The translations under genes and the position numbers were made by a program. DNA of 64,000 nt from Streptomyces sp. A0958 (GTDB lineage Bacteria; Actinomycetota; Actinomycetes; Streptomycetales; Streptomycetaceae), in NCBI RefSeq assembly GCF_004795035.1, contig NZ_SSBK01000007.1, positions 1 through 64,000 on the forward strand. Reading direction: 5' to 3'. The notes beneath the pieces were generated by a model. The model saw only the letters and a program-made list of their open reading frames with translations, was not told the origin of the DNA and ran no database searches. Shown piece by piece: positions 34,672 through 42,382 of this stretch (the stretch's first letter is position 1; every line of letters begins with the position of its first letter).

Positions 34672-34711
34672 AAAAAATAGTTTGCGCCCGCCCCAGTCAT
34701 CACCATAGGTT
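34672..34711 (+). promoter_or_regulatory. whiB7 promoter with A+T-rich WhiB7 site
   Basis: An A-rich block (AAAAAATAG, 34672-34680) directly precedes a -35 element (TTGCGC, 34682-34687). After 18 bases comes a perfect -10 TAGGTT (34706-34711). An A+T block abutting the -35 is how WhiB7 recognises its own promoter through its AT hook, so autoactivation is expected. Confidence 0.7.
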
Positions 34712-34823
34712 CTTAACCACGGAAACAGCGGCTTCTCCGAAGCGCTGGCTCTGTGCTGTACTTATCCGAATACGCAGGACCGGCTCGCCGGTCCCTCCGA
34801 GACGCCGAGAGGAGGCGATTGAA

Positions 34824-35162
34824 GTGATCAGCATCTTTGAGACCAACAAAATGACCGATCTCTCGGTCGTCTCCGCCTGCTCGCTCGGCCTTCTCGCCCG
34901 TTCCTCGAAGTCCTCGCTGCGTGCCACCGGTGTGTCCGGCGTCTCCGCCGTCGTCCCGATGTCCCTGGCCGGCCTTCCCGTGCGGGAGCGCAATGAGCGA
35001 CCGACCCAGGCACCGGCAGCAGCAGTAGCGAAGGGACAGGCCCAGGCCTATGCCTTTGGGGCCGTCGGTGCGGGAGCGGAAGCCGGCGTCACCGAGCAGA
35101 CGATGCACCACCACACGATGTGGGCCTTCCGTGGGCCTGAACCCTGGAGTGATCCAGCCTGA
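34824..35162 (+). CDS. Upstream ORF in the whiB7 leader
   Basis: A 112-codon frame starting at GTG 34824 with GGAGG eight bases upstream. Its stop at 35160-35162 lies inside a small stem (35157-35175), 24 bases before the attenuator hairpin. Its N-terminus (MISIFETNKMTDLSVV) looks translated, while the later part is unusual in composition. whiB7/wblC genes are known to be controlled by translation of a leader ORF: ribosome stalling by antibiotics or amino-acid shortage prevents termination. This ORF is the likely sensor, and its peptide probably has no other function. Confidence 0.6.
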   Translation: MISIFETNKMTDLSVVSACSLGLLARSSKSSLRATGVSGVSAVVPMSLAGLPVRERNERPTQAPAAAVAKGQAQAYAFGAVGAGAEAGVTEQTMHHHTMWAFRGPEPWSDPA

Positions 35163-35230
35163 TCCATCATCAGGCCGGCGCCTTCAGGGCCGCGGAACCC
35201 CACTCGGGTTCCGCGGCCCTTTTGTTTTGT
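35144..35230 (+). promoter_or_regulatory. Transcription attenuator of whiB7 (hairpins plus intrinsic terminator)
   Basis: Three stems in order: CTGGA/TCCAG (35144-35157), GCCTGAT/ATCAGGC (35157-35175) and a perfect 15-bp stem (35186-35200 with 35206-35220) followed by a T-rich tract. The last is a classic intrinsic terminator placed 106 bases before the whiB7 start, which would cut off transcription unless it is prevented from folding. The stop of the leader ORF lies inside the second stem, coupling translation to folding. Confidence 0.82.
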
Positions 35231-35335
35231 CCGAACGGACGGGACAGCGCGAAGGAGCCTCGGGACAAGCAGGACCTGGTACCAGCCGCCCCCCGGCCAA
35301 CAGGCCGGAAACGACCAGACGAGGACACCACCACC

Positions 35336-35704
35336 GTGCAACTCGAAGCGCACGCCCCGTCAGTACCGCCTTCCGACACGATCTCCCCGCCCGGCCTCAC
35401 GGAGGACTCCACCTTGACCCCCCTCACCGCGCTCACCGCGCTCGACGACGCCATCGAGAACCTCGGTGTGCCCGTCCCCTGCCGTGCCTACGACCCGGAG
35501 GTCTTCTTCGCGGAGTCGCCGGCCGACGTCGAGTACGCCAAGTCCCTCTGCCGCACCTGCCCGCTCGTCGAGGCCTGCCTCGCCGGCGCCAAGGAGCGCC
35601 GCGAGCCGTGGGGCGTCTGGGGTGGCGAGCTCTTCATCCAGGGTGTCGTCGTTGCCCGCAAGCGGCCGCGTGGCCGCCCGCGCAAGAACCCGGTCGCGGC
35701 GTGA
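35336..35704 (+). CDS. whiB7: WhiB7/WblC antibiotic-resistance regulator
   Basis: A 122-residue iron-sulfur transcription factor that activates intrinsic resistance genes with the primary sigma factor. Four cysteines (CRAYDPEVFF, then CRTC and ACLAG) bind a 4Fe-4S cluster; the WGVWGGE turn and the C-terminal AT hook (RGRPRKN) mark the WhiB7 class. GTG 35336 has GAGGA about 11 bases upstream; the longer frame from 35222 begins in the terminator tract and is not plausible. It has the usual neighbours: uvrD2 upstream, ABC1 gene downstream. Confidence 0.93.
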   Translation: MQLEAHAPSVPPSDTISPPGLTEDSTLTPLTALTALDDAIENLGVPVPCRAYDPEVFFAESPADVEYAKSLCRTCPLVEACLAGAKERREPWGVWGGELFIQGVVVARKRPRGRPRKNPVAA

Positions 35705-35889
35705 CCGCCGACCTGGGGGTCACGGCCCCCAAGCCCATGAAGCGCATCGGAACCATCGACCGTCCCCTCACCCACGACCCCCGAAACCAGGCTCCAATGA
35801 CCATCCCCACGTCAGAGCCCGTCGGCTCCGCGACACCAGACGTCACCATCATCGGCGCGAACGACTCGCGTCAGAACAGGACCCGCGAA

Positions 35890-36060
35890 ATGCAACTCAT
35901 CCCAGAAGCCCTGGCCCGTGCGCATATGCACGACCGCATGCGCGAAGCCGAAGCGGACCGTCAGGCCGTGCGCCTGATCTCCGCGCGGCGGATGCAGCGC
36001 CGGGCCGAGCGCGCCTCGATGCGCGCCCGCCGCGCGCTGGCCATGGCTGTCATGAACTGA
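35890..36060 (+). CDS. Small basic hypothetical protein after whiB7
   Basis: A 56-residue, Arg/Ala/Met-rich, helical protein (starts MQLIPEALARAHMHDRM). AGGA lies about ten bases before the ATG. In-frame starts further upstream (35799) would add a low-complexity N-terminus. It ends 130 bases before a perfect hairpin. Its regular Arg and Glu spacing suggests an amphipathic helix. No function is known to me. Confidence 0.6.
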   Translation: MQLIPEALARAHMHDRMREAEADRQAVRLISARRMQRRAERASMRARRALAMAVMN

Positions 36061-36190
36061 CCCGCAACACCCCGGCCCGAACAGGTCGGACGAGGCCGGT
36101 CACCAGCGGTGCCCGTCGGCGCGCAGCCGCTCTCTGCGCCCCGCCGGGCCGCACCTGGCCGGCAGCACCCACCCAGCAGTACCCCTGTCG

Positions 36191-36221
36191 CGGGGCCGGT
36201 CCGTCCAACGGACCGGCCCCG
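36191..36221. terminator. Perfect 13-bp hairpin between convergent genes
   Basis: Arms 36191-36203 and 36209-36221 pair perfectly around a TCCAA loop. It lies between the whiB7 side and the convergent ABC1 gene, though almost 100 bases from the latter's stop. Confidence 0.75.
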
Positions 36222-36317
36222 CGGCCGTTCCGCCTACCTGCTTCCGCCTACCTGCTTCCGCTACCCGGCGTCCACCGTCTCGGCGGCGCCGGCCACGGCC
36301 TCCTTGCCCACGGATTC

Positions 36318-37892
36318 CTAAGCCACTGGCTCGTCCGCCACTGGCTGTTCCGCCACGGGTTCTTCGGCCGAGGGTTCCTCGTCCAACTCCTCCTCTGCCG
36401 CGGGGTCTTGCTCCTGCTCAGGCTGGTCCGTCTCCTCGGACGGGTGGAACCCCGGGAGCCAGGACTCCAGTTCGTCGCGCAGCCGGACCGTGGCGCCGAG
36501 CTGGCACAGCACCCCGATCGTGCTCAGCGTCACCCGGTGTATCAGCAGGTAGGAGGGCGGCAGGTTCAGCTGCTTGCCCAACTGATGGGCGGGGGAGCGC
36601 GGATCGGCTATCCGGGCGGCCTGGTGGCGCATCCAGCTCCGGCTGAAGGTGAACTCCTCCACCTCGGCCGGTTCGATGATCGGCAGGAGGTAGTCGAGCA
36701 CCGCGTCCGGCTCCAGGTCGATCGAGTCCTTGACGAACCCCTCCGCCCGCAACATCTCGTAGACCGCGTTGGCGTCCCCTCGCAGCGTCAGTCGCAACGA
36801 GTCCCCGATGGTCTGCGGCAGTCCGCCCGGCAGCCGGTCCACCGTCCCGAAGTCGAGCACCCCGAGCCGCCATTGAGCCGCGTCGTCGGTCACCTCCCCA
36901 GTCTCCCCGGCCTCGACGGTCTCCCCGGCCTCGACGGTCTCCCCGGCCTCGACGGTCTCCCCGGTCTCGTCGGTCTCCCCGGTCTCGTCGGCCTCCGCCG
37001 TGGTGGCGGGCAGGGCCGGGGGCAGCAGCCGGAAGTTGCCCGGGTGCGGATCGGCGTGCAGCAGACCCGTGCGCGCGGGGCCGGAGAAGAGGAACCTGGC
37101 GAGCAGCTGACCGGCCCGGTCGCGCTGTCCGGCCGTTCCGCCGACGATCACCTCGGCCAGCGGGACCCCGTCGATCCACTCGGTGACCAGTACCTGGGCG
37201 GACTGGTGGACCACCCCGGGGATCACGACATCGGGATCGTCAGCGAACTCCAGCGCGTGCTCATGCTGGGACCGCGCCTCCTGCTCGTAGTCCAGCTCCT
37301 CCGACACCCGGTCGCGCAGCTCCGTGATGAGCGGCTTGATGTCCATGCCCGGGACCAGCGGGCCGAGCAGCCGCGCGAACCGGCTGAGCTGGGTCAGGTC
37401 CGAGAGCAGGGCCTCGCCCGCGCCCGGATACTGCACCTTCACCGCCACGTCCCGGCCGTCGTGCCACACCGCCCGGTGCACCTGCCCGATCGAGGCGGCG
37501 GCCGACGGCTTGTCGTCGAAGGTCAGGAACAGCTCCCGCCAGTCCTCGCCCAGCCGCTCCGCCAGCACCGCGTGCACCGTGCCGCTCGGCATGGGCGGGG
37601 CGGCCTCCTGGAGTTTGGTGAGGGCCGCACGGTAGGGGCCCGCGACCTCCTCGGGCAGCGCGGACTCGAAGACCGACAGGGCCTGGCCGAGCTTCATCGC
37701 CCCGCCCTTCAGCTCGCCGAGCACCTTGAAGAGCTGGTCGGCGGTACGCTGCTGCACCTCACGGGCCACCAGCTCCGCGGACTTCCCGCCGATGCGCTTG
37801 CCCAGGCCCCAGGTGGCGCGGCCGGCGAACCCCAAAGGCAGCGCGGCCAGCTTGGCGGTTCGGGTGACCGCCTTCCGGGGAAGATCAGACAT
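36318..37892 (-). CDS. ABC1/UbiB-family atypical kinase-like protein
   Basis: A 524-residue member of the ABC1/AarF/UbiB family. The family signature KxGQ is present (MKLGQALS, near residue 65), with an Ala-rich loop (SAAASIGQVH), the VAVKVQYPG lysine, LLHADPHPGNF and VLDFGTVDRL. Five 18-bp tandem repeats insert a GETVEA/GETDET stretch between the last two motifs. The C-terminus is an acidic Pro/Glu/Ala tail. ATG 37892 has GGAGG five bases upstream. It lies next to whiB7 as in mycobacteria; the substrate is unknown, possibly a lipid or quinone pathway. Confidence 0.9.
   Translation of the reverse strand: MSDLPRKAVTRTAKLAALPLGFAGRATWGLGKRIGGKSAELVAREVQQRTADQLFKVLGELKGGAMKLGQALSVFESALPEEVAGPYRAALTKLQEAAPPMPSGTVHAVLAERLGEDWRELFLTFDDKPSAAASIGQVHRAVWHDGRDVAVKVQYPGAGEALLSDLTQLSRFARLLGPLVPGMDIKPLITELRDRVSEELDYEQEARSQHEHALEFADDPDVVIPGVVHQSAQVLVTEWIDGVPLAEVIVGGTAGQRDRAGQLLARFLFSGPARTGLLHADPHPGNFRLLPPALPATTAEADETGETDETGETVEAGETVEAGETVEAGETGEVTDDAAQWRLGVLDFGTVDRLPGGLPQTIGDSLRLTLRGDANAVYEMLRAEGFVKDSIDLEPDAVLDYLLPIIEPAEVEEFTFSRSWMRHQAARIADPRSPAHQLGKQLNLPPSYLLIHRVTLSTIGVLCQLGATVRLRDELESWLPGFHPSEETDQPEQEQDPAAEEELDEEPSAEEPVAEQPVADEPVA
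36901..36990 (-). repeat. Five 18-bp tandem repeats in the ABC1 gene
   Basis: Three identical units (36901-36954) are followed by two identical variant units (36955-36990). Together they encode repeated six-residue Gly-Glu-Thr blocks, in frame, between the HADPHPGN and DFG motifs. Confidence 0.9.
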
Positions 37893-37933
37893 ATGCCCCT
37901 CCAAATCCCAGACTGCCGCGCTGCGTGCGACGG

Positions 37934-39082
37934 TTACCCGGCCATTGTGTCGTGCGCCCTGCCGGCTCCGGAGGCGCGGACCCCCTCAGTGTGACCGGCG
38001 GCCCCACAAGAACAGTCGAGGTGAGCCCCGATCCGTTCCGACCTCCAGTCCAACAGCGGCAGCGCCGCCTCCCACCGGGACCCGGTGCTCGCCGGAAGCT
38101 CACCGTCGAGGAAGGCCAGCGCGTGCGCCGCCGCGAGACCCGCCACCGCCGTCGCCAGCCCCAGGTCGCACGCCTGCACGGCACCGCGACGCCCGGACTG
38201 CCACTGCGCCAGCATGCGCGGCCACTGAGGGTCCCGGTCCCGCCGGTTCAGATGCAGGCAGCCGGCACAGGCCGTGCCCCCGGGGAGGACCAGTGGCCCG
38301 ACGAACCCGGTGGCCTCCATCACCCCGGCGTACAGATGGGGCGTGCCCGACGAGATCCACGGCTCAGCCGTGCCCGGATCGGGGACGTACCCGGACAGAC
38401 CGTCGCGCGGGGCGACCACGATCAGGGACAGACCGGGCTCCCGGCCGGCCGGACCGGTGCCCGCCGCCCCGGGTGCTCGCGGAGCCGGGCCGGGAGCGGA
38501 GCGGCGTACCAGCTGCCGGGCCGCCATGTCCCTGCGCTCGCCGACGGCGGAGGCGGGCAGCCCGCCCGGCGCCACGTCACCGGGGACCGCGCATCCGCCG
38601 TCCAGCACCTCGACCCGCCCCACACCGGCTCCGGAGAGCACCGCGGCGACGGCCGCGCCGACCCGGCCCGCGCCCCTCACCTGCACGCGCATCGAGCGGC
38701 GGGCCGCCAGCCGGCGCATCGCCGCGCCGGGCTCGGGATGCACGACGGAGAGCGACGCCAGGTCGGGGCGGTGGCGCTCCAGGATGTCCGCCCTGTTCCG
38801 CAGGGTGTCGGCTTCGGGGCCGCCCGCCCGTACGTCGTCGACCAGGCCGGCGTCCATCAAGCGCATGACTAACGCGTCCACATGACGTTCGCTCAGGTCC
38901 ATCGCCCGTGCTTCCTCGCGCAGCAGAGGCATGCCCCGCGTTCCGTCGAGCAGTTCCATGAAACAGCCCGTCGCGATATCCATCGGGCCCACCTTCACCG
39001 CATGCGCGGGCGTCACTCCGAATTGCACGGTGTCGCGTCCGCGCCATGCGCGGCGCAGTGCGGGCTTCAACATCGGATGCAC
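37934..39082 (-). CDS. E1-like (ThiF/TOMM cyclodehydratase-related) protein
   Basis: A 382-residue protein. The N-terminal ~90 residues look like a winged-helix, peptide-binding region (ERHVDALVMRLMDAGLVDD). A Rossmann segment with GAGRVGAAVAAVLSGAG follows near residue 137, then zinc-type cysteines in CAGC and CSCG. The adenylating motifs of true E1 enzymes (SNLxRQ and the second Asp loop) are missing or replaced by a Pro/Ala-rich stretch, so catalysis is doubtful. Such proteins act as partner or recognition subunits in thiazole/oxazole-modified peptide pathways, but no YcaO enzyme or precursor peptide is seen nearby. GTG 39082 has GGGGGA upstream. Confidence 0.75.
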   Translation of the reverse strand: MHPMLKPALRRAWRGRDTVQFGVTPAHAVKVGPMDIATGCFMELLDGTRGMPLLREEARAMDLSERHVDALVMRLMDAGLVDDVRAGGPEADTLRNRADILERHRPDLASLSVVHPEPGAAMRRLAARRSMRVQVRGAGRVGAAVAAVLSGAGVGRVEVLDGGCAVPGDVAPGGLPASAVGERRDMAARQLVRRSAPGPAPRAPGAAGTGPAGREPGLSLIVVAPRDGLSGYVPDPGTAEPWISSGTPHLYAGVMEATGFVGPLVLPGGTACAGCLHLNRRDRDPQWPRMLAQWQSGRRGAVQACDLGLATAVAGLAAAHALAFLDGELPASTGSRWEAALPLLDWRSERIGAHLDCSCGAAGHTEGVRASGAGRAHDTMAG

Positions 39083-39175
39083 GGCTTCCCCCGGTCTGTG
39101 TGCGGTCTGTGTGGCTGTGACTGCTGTGCGACTTGCATTGCCAGAATGCAGCGGACCGCCGAGGTGTGCGGAAAG

Positions 39176-39184
39176 TTATCCACA
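39176..39184 (+). promoter_or_regulatory. Candidate DnaA box
   Basis: TTATCCACA, a perfect general DnaA box, sits in the divergent region between the E1-like and metallopeptidase genes. It is isolated; there is no cluster as at an origin. Confidence 0.4.
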
Positions 39185-39275
39185 GGCGTGGGCATTAGTC
39201 GTTCAAATGGTGCAAGGCGTGGAGCCGATCATGCGGAACGGTCCCCGGGGCGGGACTTCCCGCCCTGGCAGCGGG

Positions 39276-39281
39276 TAACGT
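39276..39281 (+). promoter_or_regulatory. -10 element (TAACGT), leaderless start
   Basis: TAACGT lies six bases before the GTG at 39288 and no ribosome site is visible. Confidence 0.6.
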
Positions 39282-39287
39282 CGTGCC

Positions 39288-39911
39288 GTGCCCGCCGACC
39301 CGTCGCCCGGCTCCGCCGGGGAGCCTGCCGCGCCCGGCGCCGGAACCCACCGGCGCAGTGCGGCGGACCATGCCCGCCGCGCCTCGGCGACGAGCGCCGT
39401 CGAGGTCCGCAGGAGCGCCCGTCGCAGCAGAACGGTCTCCGCGTACCGGGAGGGCGACCGCACGATCGTGCTGATTCCCGCCCGGATGTCCGAGGCCGAG
39501 GAGCGGCGCTGGGTGAGCGTGATGCTCGACAAGCTCGCGGCCCAGGAGGACAAGCGGATCATCGGCGACACCGAGCTCGCCGAACGAGCGGAGCGCCTGT
39601 CCGCCCAGTATTTCGAGGGCCGGGCCAGGCCCGTCTCGGTTCGGTGGGTGACCAATCAGAACACCCGGTGGGGCTCCTGCACCCCGGCCGAGGGCAGCAT
39701 CCGTCTGTCGCACCGGCTGCAGGGCATGCCGGAGTACGTCGTGGACTACGTGCTCGTCCACGAACTGGCACACCTCCTGGTGCCCGGGCACGGACCGCGG
39801 TTCTGGCGGCTCCTCGACGCCTATCCGCGCACCGAACGCGCGCGTGGCTATCTCGAAGGGGTGGTGGCGGCCGACCGGCTGCCGCACCTGCCGGCCGCGC
39901 GCGGTGAGTGA
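39288..39911 (+). CDS. YgjP-like (DUF45/M48-type) zinc metallopeptidase
   Basis: A 207-residue protein. A basic, disordered N-terminus precedes the metallopeptidase domain. The zinc site is HELAHLLVPGHG (HExxH with a third His, near residue 161), preceded by TRWGSC and IRLSHRLQGMP, the signature strands of the YgjP/SprT-like family. No signal peptide or membrane segment is seen, so it is cytosolic. Its substrate is unknown. Start fixed by the leaderless promoter. Confidence 0.88.
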   Translation: MPADPSPGSAGEPAAPGAGTHRRSAADHARRASATSAVEVRRSARRSRTVSAYREGDRTIVLIPARMSEAEERRWVSVMLDKLAAQEDKRIIGDTELAERAERLSAQYFEGRARPVSVRWVTNQNTRWGSCTPAEGSIRLSHRLQGMPEYVVDYVLVHELAHLLVPGHGPRFWRLLDAYPRTERARGYLEGVVAADRLPHLPAARGE

Positions 39912-40018
39912 CGTCGGGCGCTTCTGTACCGGGTCTGTACCGGCTTCGTCCGACGCCCGAGTTTGCGGATAGCCTGACGCGACGCATTCAGCTTCCGGAT
40001 GGGGGACGGTCGTTACGC

Positions 40019-41671
40019 ATGGCCAGGGAATTCCAACGCGGCCACAAGGCCAAGATCAGCGATCTCACGCCGGGGACGGACCTGTACGTAGGGGTGCAGA
40101 TCGCCGGCCCGGGACTGACCTTTGACATCAGCTGTTTCGGGCTCGATGCCAATGAGCAGCTCTCCGACGACCGTTATTTCATCTTCTTCAACCAGCCGAA
40201 ATCCCCCGAGGAGTCCATTCAGCTCCTCGGTGCCCAGGCCGGTGACACAGAGTCGTTCCGCGTCACGCTGGATCGCATTCCGGCGAACATCCACAAGCTG
40301 TCGTTCACCGCGACGGTGGACGGCGCCGGGCAGATGTCACAGGTCGGCCCCGGCTACATCCGGATCGTCGCGGGCGGCGAGGAAGTCGTCAGGTACGCGT
40401 TCACCGGCTCGGAGTTCAGCACCGAGCGCGCGGTCATGCTGGGCGACTTCTACCGCAAGGACGTCTGGCGGTTCGCCGCGGTCGGCCAGGGCTTCGACGG
40501 CGGCCTGGAGGCGCTGCTGAAGAACTTCGGCGGCGAGGTCGCCGAGGAGGAACCGGCCGCCCCGCAGCCGCAGACCGCCGTTCCGCCGTTCGCCCCGCCC
40601 GCCCAGGCAACCCCGGCCCCGTCGTTCGGCACCCCAGCAGCACCACAGGCCCCCCAGGCACCGCAGCCCGCACCGTCCTTCGGCACCCCACCCGCCCCCG
40701 CTCCGCCCCCCGCCCCGCAGCCGCAGATGCCCGCCGCCCAGCAGCAGATGCACGCCGCGCCGACGATCGTGGCCCCCCTTGCTCCGCAGGGCGGCACCGT
40801 ACCCCCGCCACCGCCGCCCCCACCGGCCCCGTACGGGCAGCCGGGGCAGCAGTTCGGGCAGCCGCCCCAGCAGCCGCAGTTCGGACAGGTCCCGGGCCAG
40901 GCCTCCGGACCGTACGGGCAGCCGGCCCCGGCCCCGTACGGGCAGCAGCCTCCCGGGATGCCGCCGGGCGGGCAGCAGGGCGTGCCGCAAGGCGTTCCGC
41001 AGGCCGGCGCGGGGCTGCTGGCCGCGCTCCAGCCGTACAAGGAGACCGCCACCGGTCAGCGCTGGACCTCGCAGAACAGCCAGCTCATGCGGGTCGACCT
41101 CACCATGAGCGGCGGTGCCGGAGTGCTGGCCCGGCAGGGCAGCATGGTGATGTACCAGGGCAAGGTCGACTTCAGCTACAAGGGCGCGGGTTTCGCCGGC
41201 CGCATGGTCGGTAACGCCACCGGCCAGGAAATGCAGCTGATGCGCTGTACCGGCCGCGGACAGGTCTTCCTCGCCGAGGACGGCACCCATCTGCACGCCA
41301 TCGAGCTCCAGGGCGACGGCATCTGCGTCTCGGCCGAGAACGTACTGGCCTTCGACGAGTCGCTTCAGTACGAGGTCCGCAGGATCGAAGGCCACGGCAT
41401 CCCCGGCGGCGCCCTGTTCACCATGCAGTTCCAGGGCACCGGCACCATCGTCGTCAAGACCCACGGCACCCCCGTGGTCCTGCCGGTCACCCCGACCACT
41501 TTCGCCGACTGCAACGCCGTGGTGGCCTGGTCGTCCGCTTCCCAGGTGATCGTCTCCAGCCAGGTCCGGCTGCGCCGCAACGCCTACCCCGGGCACAGCG
41601 GGGAGACCGTGAACCTCCAGTTCCGGGGCGCCCCCGGCAACTTCATCGTCGTCCAGCCCTACGAGGTCTGA
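40019..41671 (+). CDS. TerD domain protein fused to an AIM24 domain
   Basis: A 550-residue fusion. Residues 1-175 form a TerD domain (family calcium-binding stress domain; PGTDLYVGVQIAGPG, GLDANEQLSDDRYFIFFNQP). A long Pro/Gln/Ala-rich linker (about 178-335, with PYGQ repeats) leads to an AIM24-type beta domain (about 345-550; ELQGDGICVSAENVLAFD). ATG 40019 is in good context, with a -10-like TAGCCT at 39970. It heads an operon with two further AIM24 genes. TerD proteins act in tellurite and stress resistance; here a membrane or stress role is inferred. Confidence 0.88.
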   Translation: MAREFQRGHKAKISDLTPGTDLYVGVQIAGPGLTFDISCFGLDANEQLSDDRYFIFFNQPKSPEESIQLLGAQAGDTESFRVTLDRIPANIHKLSFTATVDGAGQMSQVGPGYIRIVAGGEEVVRYAFTGSEFSTERAVMLGDFYRKDVWRFAAVGQGFDGGLEALLKNFGGEVAEEEPAAPQPQTAVPPFAPPAQATPAPSFGTPAAPQAPQAPQPAPSFGTPPAPAPPPAPQPQMPAAQQQMHAAPTIVAPLAPQGGTVPPPPPPPPAPYGQPGQQFGQPPQQPQFGQVPGQASGPYGQPAPAPYGQQPPGMPPGGQQGVPQGVPQAGAGLLAALQPYKETATGQRWTSQNSQLMRVDLTMSGGAGVLARQGSMVMYQGKVDFSYKGAGFAGRMVGNATGQEMQLMRCTGRGQVFLAEDGTHLHAIELQGDGICVSAENVLAFDESLQYEVRRIEGHGIPGGALFTMQFQGTGTIVVKTHGTPVVLPVTPTTFADCNAVVAWSSASQVIVSSQVRLRRNAYPGHSGETVNLQFRGAPGNFIVVQPYEV

Positions 41672-41682
41672 GGGAGCCCGTC

Positions 41683-42363
41683 ATGAACCAGCAACTCGCG
41701 GGCTACGCCCCGACCCCGGTCACGGCCCGGATGGAGAACCACGGCCATTCCATGCTGAAGGTCGCCATGGCGACCGGCCAGGACCTCTACGCGCGCACCG
41801 GTTCGATGGTGGCGTACGAGGGCTTCATCCAGTACGAGCCCAACCCGCCCGCCGTCCGCCAGATCGCCTCGCAGTGGATCACCGGCGAGGGTGCGCCCCT
41901 GATGAAGTGCACCGGGGACGGGCTGCTCTACCTGGCCGACTACGGCGCCGATGTCGTCGTCATCAACCTCAACGACGACTCCCTCTCGGTCAACGGCACC
42001 AACGTCCTGGCCTTCGACGGCCACCTCACCTGGGGTGTCGAGCGGGTCAAGGGGCTGGCGAAGTTCGCCGGTCAGGGCCTGTGGAACGTGTGCATCTCGG
42101 GTACCGGCTGGGTCGCGATCACCTCGCGCGGCACGCCGATCGTCGTCGACTGCGGACGCGGCGAGGACGAGACGTACGTGGACCCCGACGCCCTCGTGGC
42201 CTGGTCCCCGAACCTCAAGGTGAAGGGCAAGCGCAGCTTCAAGGCCTCCTCGCTCATCGGGCGGGGCAGCGGCGAGGCGTTCCAGATGGCCTTCTCCGGC
42301 CAGGGGATCGTCGTCGTCCAGCCGAGCGAGGACAGTACCGACCGCCTGCGCATTCGGAACTGA
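41683..42363 (+). CDS. AIM24 family protein (second of three)
   Basis: A 226-residue single-domain protein of the AIM24/TIGR00266 type, made mostly of short beta strands; the segments VNGTNVLAFDGHLTWGV and GQGLWNVCISGTGWVAI match the TerD-fused domain upstream. It starts 12 bases after the previous stop with GAGGG upstream, so translation is operonic. The biochemical role is unknown; the yeast namesake supports mitochondrial membrane architecture. Confidence 0.88.
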   Translation: MNQQLAGYAPTPVTARMENHGHSMLKVAMATGQDLYARTGSMVAYEGFIQYEPNPPAVRQIASQWITGEGAPLMKCTGDGLLYLADYGADVVVINLNDDSLSVNGTNVLAFDGHLTWGVERVKGLAKFAGQGLWNVCISGTGWVAITSRGTPIVVDCGRGEDETYVDPDALVAWSPNLKVKGKRSFKASSLIGRGSGEAFQMAFSGQGIVVVQPSEDSTDRLRIRN

Positions 42364-42382
42364 CGGGGAGGGAGAACACACC

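Noticed and set aside
35222..35335. N-terminal extension of WhiB7 from 35222
   Set aside because: It would start within the terminator T tract, and the extra residues are unlike WhiB proteins; GTG 35336 has a ribosome site.
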